From positions 1-11,431 of the forward strand of contig SXUH01000256.1 in assembly GCA_005791855.1 (NCBI GenBank): a DNA stretch of 11,431 nucleotides, given 5' to 3'. Every line of letters begins with the position of its first letter. Positions within the stretch are counted from its first letter, which is position 1. The position numbers and the translations under genes were made by a program. Source of the stretch: Bdellovibrionales bacterium. GTDB taxonomy: Bacteria; Bdellovibrionota; Bacteriovoracia; Bacteriovoracales; Bacteriovoracaceae. The notes under the pieces are model-generated. The model was not told where the DNA came from and ran no database searches. It worked only from the letters and a program-made list of their open reading frames with translations. Shown here one piece after another: positions 5,619-11,431 of this stretch.

Positions 5619-7121
5619 ATGAAAGCCCTCATCCTCGTTTCCATCCTCGTGGCCATTCACCAGTGTTCCGCCGACACCGTCCTCGCGAACGCCTCCGATC
5701 CAGAATGCAAGGCCCGGATTCAAAACTTCCTCACGGCGGCTCAGACCCCGGTGGTCTACTTTCCGGAGTTCGGAGACGCCACCCTGCCAACATTAAGCGT
5801 CGGCACGAAGGTCCGGTACAAGGGTGACGACTGGACGGTTCGAACCATCATCGACGACGAAGGAGACTGGAAGGTCCAGGTCCAGCGAGAAGGTACCACC
5901 GAAGTCATCCCCGGGACGTACTATCCGCTCGACGAGAAAGTCATCGCCAGCTACGACGAAGTCACGAAGAAGGCCCGGGAGCACTTCCAGAAGGTTTCCG
6001 TGGACGGGACTCCAGAAGAAAAGATCAAAGCCTCCGACGAGCTCGTGCGCGCCATGGCCGACAGTCTCCGGGCCAAGGGCTTCGCGGTCCAGATCGAGAA
6101 AGACACCAACTATGGAGCGCACCTCCGGCTCCGGGTGCTCCGGGGGCCACGGAGTGATAAGAAGTTGACCCTCTCCACCTACCTGGAGTCGATGAGAGCG
6201 GGTCGCTTCGGACCTCACGACAAAGGGTCCGTGCTCGCCTTCGATCCCTACCGCTGCGCCCTGGACGGTTTCTACGCGAGCTACCAGTCCACGGAACAGG
6301 AGATCATCGTCGGTTCTCTCTGGCCCTTCATAGGAGTGGATTCGCTCAGTAACCTCGACGTCCATGAACGGTTCCACAAAAGTATCCGCGACTCCATGAG
6401 TCTCCGGAAGAACGTCTCCCTCGAGCAGGCCAGACGGCTCATTAGCTTCTGGATCGCCAAAGAACAAGGAAAGTTTCCTTACTCTCAGGCCGGCTTCTAC
6501 GATCAGTTCAGAGACATGGATGAGGTCGACGCCCGGTTGGCCGAGATCGCCTTCATCGCAAACGGACCCGTGTCCCGGATGGTGATGCAGCAGATCGCAA
6601 TACTCTATAGGACCGATCTTGCCCTCGTAACTAAAACCGCCGAGGCGATCCGGGCCGGAAGGGCGACGGCCTACCTTCGTGTGACCCTGAATGGGAACCA
6701 CGTCAAAGATGGGTTCGTGAACATGTTCCTGCAGTTCAAGATCACGGAGAAATCGAAGCGGGTTTATTACGTTAACCTCCCGGGAGTGAGCTTCAAGAAG
6801 AGTGCGATGGAGACACAGGCCGAGTTCGAGAAACGGGTCGACGACTACAAGGCTGCTTTCTACCGTGGCGAACCCAAGGTCATGAAGGAAGCCGCCGAGT
6901 ACGCCATCGCCCAGCTCAAGTGGCTCAAGCGGGACCGGGAGATTCTCCGGTCACATATCCAGAAGGCCCTCCGGAGCAAGAACCCGGACTACAAGAAGGT
7001 CGTGAAGGAAATCAGAGCGGCTCTGCGGGAAAAAGATCCCCTGGATAGTGACGGGAAACCGCTGCCGACCGTGAAGGCTCCCAATACTAATGTCAGTTTC
7101 CTGGCTCCTGCGAAGCAGTGA
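5619..7121 (+). CDS. Secreted HExxH protein, putative zinc metallopeptidase of unfamiliar family
   Basis: The 500-residue product has a signal peptide (MKALILVSILVAIHQCSA, likely cut near residue 18) and two cysteines in the mature part (C30, C213) that could form a disulfide. Residues about 57-100 (SVGTKVRYKGDDWTVRTIIDDEGDWK) look like a small SH3- or Tudor-like beta barrel. The central part contains LDVHERFHKSIRD with an HExxH motif at H249-H253. About 50 residues later, DMDEVDARLAEIAF (D301, E302) is a plausible place for the third zinc ligand. The last 100 residues are charged and helical. I do not recognise the family, so peptidase activity is inferred from the motif and export. The start has a modest GGGA ribosome site. 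The gene stands alone, divergent from the DUF2157 operon. Codon use is like its neighbours. Confidence 0.75.
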   Translation: MKALILVSILVAIHQCSADTVLANASDPECKARIQNFLTAAQTPVVYFPEFGDATLPTLSVGTKVRYKGDDWTVRTIIDDEGDWKVQVQREGTTEVIPGTYYPLDEKVIASYDEVTKKAREHFQKVSVDGTPEEKIKASDELVRAMADSLRAKGFAVQIEKDTNYGAHLRLRVLRGPRSDKKLTLSTYLESMRAGRFGPHDKGSVLAFDPYRCALDGFYASYQSTEQEIIVGSLWPFIGVDSLSNLDVHERFHKSIRDSMSLRKNVSLEQARRLISFWIAKEQGKFPYSQAGFYDQFRDMDEVDARLAEIAFIANGPVSRMVMQQIAILYRTDLALVTKTAEAIRAGRATAYLRVTLNGNHVKDGFVNMFLQFKITEKSKRVYYVNLPGVSFKKSAMETQAEFEKRVDDYKAAFYRGEPKVMKEAAEYAIAQLKWLKRDREILRSHIQKALRSKNPDYKKVVKEIRAALREKDPLDSDGKPLPTVKAPNTNVSFLAPAKQ

Positions 7122-7203
7122 CGAGCCATTCTCTTTTGGTCAGGTTTCAGGAATAGATTCGTAACAACCTGAGTATCGAAACCCCCTTTCAATCCGTGGT
7201 ACC

Positions 7204-7227
7204 ATGGCAGTCGACGAGGGCCTATGA
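7204..7227 (+). other. Seven-codon mini-ORF ending on the response regulator start
   Basis: ATG GCA GTC GAC GAG GGC CTA TGA reads from 7204, and its stop overlaps the response regulator ATG as ATGA. Such an overlap could couple translation. No ribosome site is seen before it, so it may be chance. Confidence 0.25.
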
Positions 7228-7604
7228 AAAGAAGCGTTCTAATCGTAGATGATGACCCAGACATCCGGTTTAATCTTGAGTTCGCACTCAGCACGGAAGG
7301 GTATCAAACTATCTTAGCGGACAATGGCGAAACTGCGCTGGCGAAGCTCGCAGAGCTTGGCGCTGAGCAACTTCCCACCCACATCATCCTCGATATCATG
7401 ATGCCCGTCATGGATGGCAACACCTTCTTGAAGCAGCTGAAGCAGAAGCATCCGGACTGGCTTGCGAAGATCAGTGTCATCGTCGCGACCGCGATGGCGG
7501 CGCAGCTGCCGAAGGAGACCCTGGCCCTTTCCAGCGGGCTTTTGAAGAAGCCCTTCGACGTAGACCACTTGTTCGATCTCCTGTGCAAGGACAAGCCAGG
7601 GTGA
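7224..7604 (+). CDS. CheY-like single-domain response regulator
   Basis: This is a 126-residue receiver domain without any output domain. The acidic pocket VDDDP (D10, D11), the phosphate-accepting D57 in ILDIMMP, the conserved Thr in VATA (T89) and K109 in LKKPF are all present, so it should be phosphorylated. It acts by protein contact in the cytoplasm or as an intermediate in a relay. The ATG has a GAGGG ribosome site only 3 bases away. The histidine kinase gene follows with a GTGA overlap, so the kinase is its expected partner. The 102-bp gap upstream holds a weak inverted repeat, TCAGGTT (7140-7146) and AACCTGA (7166-7172), with a 19-base loop. Confidence 0.92.
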   Translation: MKRSVLIVDDDPDIRFNLEFALSTEGYQTILADNGETALAKLAELGAEQLPTHIILDIMMPVMDGNTFLKQLKQKHPDWLAKISVIVATAMAAQLPKETLALSSGLLKKPFDVDHLFDLLCKDKPG

Positions 7605-9739
7605 CGGTCTTCAAAGAACTGCGGAGATTCGAAAGGACGATCGGCCTGTGGTTCACCCTAACCGTGGTCCTCATCATCGTCATGAGTACGCTCTCCTTCC
7701 TCGTCTTGAAAACTGTCGTCGCGAATCACAACCAGGTCGTCCAGAACTCCGGCCGGGACCTGCTCCATGTGGAAGAACTCCACCTCCTCGCGGAGAAGAA
7801 GATCTCCCATAGCCGGGCCTTCTTCCTGTCTCAGAATCCGAAGTACCGATACGAAGTCGAAGCCCGGGAGATGGAGATCGAGCGGCAGCTCGGGGCCCTC
7901 GAGGAAAACACGACGAGTCCGAAGGGCCTGGAGCTCTTACAGGAGGTAAAGGCAACGGAGGAGGCGCACTCCGTGGTGATGATAGAGTTGATGAACGGAT
8001 CGTTCAAGAACGGGAAGGATCTGAGCGAGATGTGGGAGCGGGTGGTGAAGCCGAAGCGGGATGAGCTCGACGCCGCGTTGACGGAGCTTAAGAACCACAA
8101 ACAACTGCTCTACCAGGAGGCGAAGCGAGCCGCGGGGGAAGCCTCGAAGGCCGCGACGGGGCTCCTCCTCGCTGGAGGTATCATCTCCTGTGTGGTCGGG
8201 ATCTTCCTGACCGTCCTGGTCTTCAAGACCCTCCGACAGTTCCGGAAGCACGACGAGAAACTCCAGGAATCGAGCTCGAGGTCCCTCAAGCTCACCAGCT
8301 CGAGCATCATCGGCGTCGTCACCTTCAAGCTCGACGACGGATCGATCGTGGAGACGAACTCGGCCTTCCAGGAAATGACCGGGTACTCGAAGGAAGAGAT
8401 CCTCAACACCCGGGGGATCTTCAAGAAGCTCACTCCGGAGGAATGGACCAAGGCGGACGAAGAGGCCATCGCGGGCCTCGCGCGCACGGGCGTCTATCCC
8501 CCTTACGAGAAGCAGCTGTTCCGGAAGGATGGCCAGCGCCTCTGCGTCGTCGTCGGGATGACGGTCATCGAAGAGGGATCGCAGGAGTGCATCTGCTTCG
8601 TCCTGGATATCACCGCCCAGAAAAAGGCCGAGGCACAGAACGCCGAGCTCCTGAAGGAACTGTCCAACTACAAGGACGCCTTCGACGAAGCGTCGATCAT
8701 CGCCACCACCGACGCCCGGGGCGTCATCACGTCCGTGAACGACAAGTTCTGTGAGATCTCGAAGTACTCGAGGAGCGAACTCATCGGGAAGACCCACATC
8801 GTGGTTAACTCGACCTACCACTCGAAGGAATTCTTCTCCGACCTCTGGAGGACGATCACGAACGGGAAGACCTGGCGCGGAGAGATCAAGAACCGTGCCA
8901 AGGACGGGAGCTTCTACTGGGTCGATACGGTGATCGTGCCCTTCCTCGGCGCCGGGGACCGGCCCTTCAAGTACATCGCGATCCGAAACGACATCACCAA
9001 GCGGAAGCACCTCGAGGACGACCTGCGGTCTTCCCTCGCCGCGAGGGACGAGTTCCTCTCCATCGCGTCCCACGAGCTGAAGACCCCGCTCACCTCGCTG
9101 AAGGTTCAGGTCCAGATGGCCGCGAGGGCCATCAGGAACGGGAACGAAGAGATCTACTCCAAGCCGAGGGTAGATACGCTCGTTGGCCAGGCGGAGAAGC
9201 AGCTCGATCGGCTCACGAGGCTGGTGGACGACATCCTCGACGTGTCTCGGATCTCGACGGGGAACTTCCGCATCACTCCCGAGACCTTCGACCTATGCGC
9301 CCTCATCCGAGATCTCCTCGAGCGGCTCCGGAACGTCTACCCCTCGACCGACATCAAGTTCCCCGTCCTCGAGCACTGCGACCCCATCGAGGGGTTCTGG
9401 GACAAGATCCGGATCGAGCAGGTGGTGACGAACCTCGCGAGCAACGCCATCAAGTACGGCCTGGGTAAGGAGATCGTCATCCACGCCTTCAAACGAGACG
9501 GGCAGGTGTTCCTGGAGGTCCGGGACCAGGGCGTGGGGATCCCCGAGGAGCACCTGCGGAGGATCTTCGAGCGCTTCGAGCGGGCCATCTCCGCCTCCGA
9601 GGTGAGCGGCCTAGGGCTAGGTCTCTACATCACCAAGAAGATCGCGAGCGCCCATGGCGGTGACGTCTGGGCCACGAGCGTGCCGGGGAAGGGGTCGACG
9701 TTCCACGTGCGGCTGCCGCTCATTACTTCATCCGGGTGA
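7601..9739 (+). CDS. Membrane histidine kinase with helical sensor and two PAS domains
   Basis: From the GTG at 7601 the product has 712 residues. Order of parts: first membrane segment (about 15-37), an extracytoplasmic helical sensor region (about 38-182, 4-helix-bundle or CHASE3-like), second membrane segment (about 187-210), PAS 1 (about 222-337), PAS 2 (about 355-465, with the WRGEIKNRAKDGSFYWVDT stretch typical of this domain), the dimerisation/phosphorylation helix SHELKTPLTSLK with H491, and the ATPase domain with N-box NLASNAIKYG (N615), DQGVGIP (D642) and GLGLGLYI (about 670-677). All catalytic boxes are intact. The GTG start gives a GTGA overlap with the response regulator stop and an AAGGA ribosome site 9 bases upstream. 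An ATG 18 bases earlier (7583) is possible but has no comparable site. It autophosphorylates and passes phosphate to the adjacent regulator; the signal is unknown. Confidence 0.93.
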   Translation: MTVFKELRRFERTIGLWFTLTVVLIIVMSTLSFLVLKTVVANHNQVVQNSGRDLLHVEELHLLAEKKISHSRAFFLSQNPKYRYEVEAREMEIERQLGALEENTTSPKGLELLQEVKATEEAHSVVMIELMNGSFKNGKDLSEMWERVVKPKRDELDAALTELKNHKQLLYQEAKRAAGEASKAATGLLLAGGIISCVVGIFLTVLVFKTLRQFRKHDEKLQESSSRSLKLTSSSIIGVVTFKLDDGSIVETNSAFQEMTGYSKEEILNTRGIFKKLTPEEWTKADEEAIAGLARTGVYPPYEKQLFRKDGQRLCVVVGMTVIEEGSQECICFVLDITAQKKAEAQNAELLKELSNYKDAFDEASIIATTDARGVITSVNDKFCEISKYSRSELIGKTHIVVNSTYHSKEFFSDLWRTITNGKTWRGEIKNRAKDGSFYWVDTVIVPFLGAGDRPFKYIAIRNDITKRKHLEDDLRSSLAARDEFLSIASHELKTPLTSLKVQVQMAARAIRNGNEEIYSKPRVDTLVGQAEKQLDRLTRLVDDILDVSRISTGNFRITPETFDLCALIRDLLERLRNVYPSTDIKFPVLEHCDPIEGFWDKIRIEQVVTNLASNAIKYGLGKEIVIHAFKRDGQVFLEVRDQGVGIPEEHLRRIFERFERAISASEVSGLGLGLYITKKIASAHGGDVWATSVPGKGSTFHVRLPLITSSG

Positions 9740-9744
9740 AGTAA
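9723..9744. terminator. Hairpin repeat at the histidine kinase 3' end
   Basis: The arms TTACTTCAT (9723-9731) and GTGAAGTAA (9736-9744) surround a CCGG loop, with one T-G wobble next to the loop. The kinase stop TGA (9737-9739) lies inside the right arm, so the last residues ITSSG are encoded by the repeat. The ACTTCAT stem and CCGG loop are the same as at 646-669. It lies between convergent genes. No T-run follows, so it is not a textbook terminator. Confidence 0.6.
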
Positions 9745-9758
9745 AAGAGCTGAGCTTT

Positions 9759-10268
9759 TCAGAGAACTTTGACCATCTCCAGCAGCCGCAGATCCTTGAC
9801 CTTGGAGAGTTCCTCGAAGGGGAAGGTTTCCGAGGCTCCGGTCTTGACGAAGCCGAGGCGTTCGTAGAAGGAGATCAGTTCGAGCCTGAGGTGGATGACT
9901 TTGATCCGGAGGCTCCTCTTTTCCAGGCGCCGTGCGAGGGTTTCCACCTCGCGGATGAGGAGCTTCCCGAGGCCAGAGTTCTGGAGCTCGGGACTTACTG
10001 CGAGCATGCCGAAGTACAGGGATTCGGGCTCTTCCAGAACGTGAACCGTACCGAGAGCCTGGTCCGATTCATTGGTAACCATGAGGAAGCTGTTACCGTC
10101 GGTGGAGATGAGGTTCTCGACTTCCGGGACGTCGATCCGAAGGCCGCTGACGAGGTCGGCCTCCGTGGTCCAGCCGACCTTCGAGCCGTCGCCTCGGTAG
10201 GCGGAGTTGATGAGGGTGCAGAGGCCGGGGGCGTCGTTGCGGAGGGCTTTTCTAAGAGATAGTTTCAT
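9759..10268 (-). CDS. GNAT-family N-acetyltransferase
   Basis: The product has 169 residues and the GNAT fold: a start MKLSLRKALRNDAPGLCTLI, a central strand YFGMLAVSPELQNSGLG (85-101) with the acetyl-CoA pyrophosphate loop Q-N-S-G-L-G (96-101), and the C-terminal FYERLGFVKTG (134-144), where Y135 is the usual general acid. The length is normal. It transfers an acetyl group from acetyl-CoA to an amine; the acceptor, small molecule or protein, cannot be told. The ATG has only a weak AGG-type ribosome site. It converges on the histidine kinase with a 19-bp gap and is divergent from the secreted protein to its right. Confidence 0.9.
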   Translation of the reverse strand: MKLSLRKALRNDAPGLCTLINSAYRGDGSKVGWTTEADLVSGLRIDVPEVENLISTDGNSFLMVTNESDQALGTVHVLEEPESLYFGMLAVSPELQNSGLGKLLIREVETLARRLEKRSLRIKVIHLRLELISFYERLGFVKTGASETFPFEELSKVKDLRLLEMVKVL

Positions 10269-10302
10269 GCTCGTACCTAGATTACCGACGGATCCAGTCG
10301 AC

Positions 10303-10331
10303 TTTACCCGAGTTTTGAAGAATCCGATACT
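10303..10331 (+). promoter_or_regulatory. Candidate promoter of the right-edge secreted protein
   Basis: TTTACC (10303-10308), a 17-bp spacer and GATACT (10326-10331) match the sigma-70 consensus in four positions each. The predicted start is about 10 bases before the ATG. AGG in the palindrome AGGTACCT (10340-10347) could serve as a short ribosome site. Confidence 0.4.
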
Positions 10332-10348
10332 AGTTTGTTAGGTACCTT

Positions 10349-11431
10349 ATGAGCTTTTTTCAATCTTTCAGGCTTCTCGGTCAAGGCGAAGTTCTCCTCC
10401 TCGTTCTCTGCACGCAGGGACTGCTCTCCGCTGATGAACTCACCTGTCCAGATCGGATCGCGGGCTTTCTTCTCTGGGAAGAGGCCCACAACGGAGCAGA
10501 GCTGGCTGACCTTTCTCTAGAGCGGATGAAGATCCAAAACAGGCTCGCGAGGAACCAGTACCGGGAGGTTCGGAAGCTCCAGACGGTGGAGCGCGACGGC
10601 GAGTTCGTCACCGAGTACGAGGACACGATCCGGGACCTCACCACGAAGGAGGTCATCGGCAAGAAGATCATCCGGGAAGTGAACAGCAGCACTCCCGCGC
10701 AGCTGGAGCTCGACGTGAACTTCCTGGGCCTGGAACTCGGAGGGACTGAAACCGCCGAGATCACCACGCTGAACTCGAAGGAAGGGTTGAGCGATGGAGT
10801 CTTCCGCGTCACCTTCAAGGACAAGACGACGGCCGCGGTGACGAGGGTCAAGGTGATCAAGATCGACCGGAAGGCGACGTCCGAGATCAGGAAGATGGAG
10901 AACCTCGCGCAGTGGCTAGCTAACTCGCCTCCGGCCGAGGGGGCGTTCAAGGTTGCGAAGTTCCAGGACGCGAAGCTCCCGCCGTACCGGGTCCTGCACA
11001 CCGAATGGGGGAACCCCTTCATCGAGGCCACTCCACGCTCCGGCATCGACGTAGAAAACGTCACCGGAAGACCCCTAGACCACATCCTCGAAGATCCGAG
11101 TGTCCCGAAGGAGGTGAGGGAGAAGCTCGTCGCTCTCTACAAGGTTCGGATGGCGCACTACGAGGCCTCGATCGAAAAGCACGGTTCGAAGTTCATCTCC
11201 AATGGAGGGTACCACAACCTCATCAAACCCGGAGATAGCGTCCCCGAGAACGCGCGGATCTCTTCACTGAAGGTCGGGGAGAGGGCCTCCATCCGCTCGT
11301 ACTTCAGGCCGATCGATGGCTACGCAGACCTCTACACGTACTTCTATCCTCAGCCCGGCCCATCCTCCTCCCTGGCCAGCGACGATGCTCACTTCTATTC
11401 GCTGAAGCCGGATCAGGTGGTCGTCGACCTC
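10349..11431 (+). CDS. Secreted protein with faint kinase-like features, cut by the window edge
   Basis: The frame is open from the ATG at 10349 to the right edge, giving 361 residues without a stop. Residues 1-28 form a signal peptide (hydrophobic core VLLLVLCTQGLLSA), so the protein is exported. The mature start contains CPDRIAGFL. Residues about 150-310 weakly recall the aminoglycoside-phosphotransferase/kinase fold: strands GVFRVTFKD, an alpha-C-like helix ATSEIRKMENLAQWLA, a hinge-like DVENVTGRPLDHIL, a long helix, then GYHNLIKPGD (287-296) where kinases have the catalytic loop. The catalytic Asp of HxD is replaced (H-N-L), so it may be inactive or not a kinase at all. I do not recognise the family. 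A short AGG ribosome site lies 6 bases before the ATG. Codon use is that of the neighbours. Confidence 0.75.
   Translation, partial: MSFFQSFRLLGQGEVLLLVLCTQGLLSADELTCPDRIAGFLLWEEAHNGAELADLSLERMKIQNRLARNQYREVRKLQTVERDGEFVTEYEDTIRDLTTKEVIGKKIIREVNSSTPAQLELDVNFLGLELGGTETAEITTLNSKEGLSDGVFRVTFKDKTTAAVTRVKVIKIDRKATSEIRKMENLAQWLANSPPAEGAFKVAKFQDAKLPPYRVLHTEWGNPFIEATPRSGIDVENVTGRPLDHILEDPSVPKEVREKLVALYKVRMAHYEASIEKHGSKFISNGGYHNLIKPGDSVPENARISSLKVGERASIRSYFRPIDGYADLYTYFYPQPGPSSSLASDDAHFYSLKPDQVVVDL

Noticed and set aside
5619..5675. Lipoprotein signal in the HExxH protein
   Set aside because: The residues before C16 are I-H-Q, which does not fit the lipobox; an ordinary signal peptide cut after SA is more likely.
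5793..6701. 302-residue open frame antisense to the secreted HExxH gene
   Set aside because: It is a by-product of the G/C-ending codon bias of the plus-strand gene; the plus frame has signal peptide, motifs and full-length coherence.
7140..7172. Terminator after the HExxH gene
   Set aside because: The 7-bp stem has a 19-base loop and no T-run follows, so it cannot be supported as a terminator.
7937..9073. 378-residue open frame antisense to the histidine kinase
   Set aside because: The opposite frame has every kinase and PAS landmark; the antisense product is of low-complexity composition with no recognisable domain.
10349..10435. Lipoprotein signal in the right-edge protein
   Set aside because: The sequence before C21 is L-V-L, with no Gly/Ala/Ser at -1; an ordinary signal peptide fits better.

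Overview
The window is a moderately GC-rich stretch of a Gram-negative bacterial chromosome. Its codons end mostly in G or C (CTC, CGG, AAG, TTC are favoured), and the intergenic regions are visibly AT-richer. The gene content points to a proteobacterium in the broad sense: a beta-class glutathione S-transferase, a DUF2157 plus GDYXXLXY membrane pair, a two-PAS hybrid-free histidine kinase and large secreted proteins without close familiar relatives. A Bdellovibrionota-like or deltaproteobacterial-like host is possible, but this is an impression and not proven. I see no rRNA, tRNA, CRISPR array, transposase or phage gene.

Layout. (1) 1-560, minus: 5' part of an unrecognised W/Y-rich protein that runs off the left edge, preceded by a promoter region with phased direct repeats. 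(2) 666-1780, minus: a TetR-family repressor followed with a 4-bp overlap by a VOC (glyoxalase-like) protein. The TetR gene has a striking 29-bp operator covering its -10 box and start codon. (3) 1900-3802: an Rrf2-family regulator (minus) divergent from an SDR oxidoreductase and a beta-class GST (plus). This looks like an electrophile or redox stress module. (4) 3844-5450, minus: a DUF2157 membrane protein and a GDYXXLXY protein, overlapping by 4 bp. (5) 5619-7121, plus: a 500-residue secreted protein with an HExxH motif, probably a zinc metallopeptidase of unfamiliar type. (6) 7224-9739, plus: a CheY-like response regulator and a membrane histidine kinase with two PAS domains, overlapping by GTGA. 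(7) 9759-10268, minus: a GNAT acetyltransferase. (8) 10349 to the right edge, plus: a secreted protein with faint kinase-like features, cut by the window end.

The common thread of the left half is small-molecule stress sensing. Two one-component regulators (TetR, Rrf2) each sit beside enzymes acting on reactive carbonyl or electrophilic compounds (VOC, SDR, GST). Both regulators appear to be transcribed from promoters whose predicted start falls at or next to the ATG, so both may be leaderless mRNAs. The right half is envelope and signalling: membrane proteins, secreted proteins and a two-component pair.

The most interesting non-coding signals are: a hairpin family with an identical ACTTCAT stem and CCGG loop that supplies the stop codon region of two unrelated genes about 9 kb apart; the TetR operator/promoter/start-codon overlap; and a 21-bp-phased direct repeat upstream of the first gene. 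No stretch longer than 300 bases lacks a gene.
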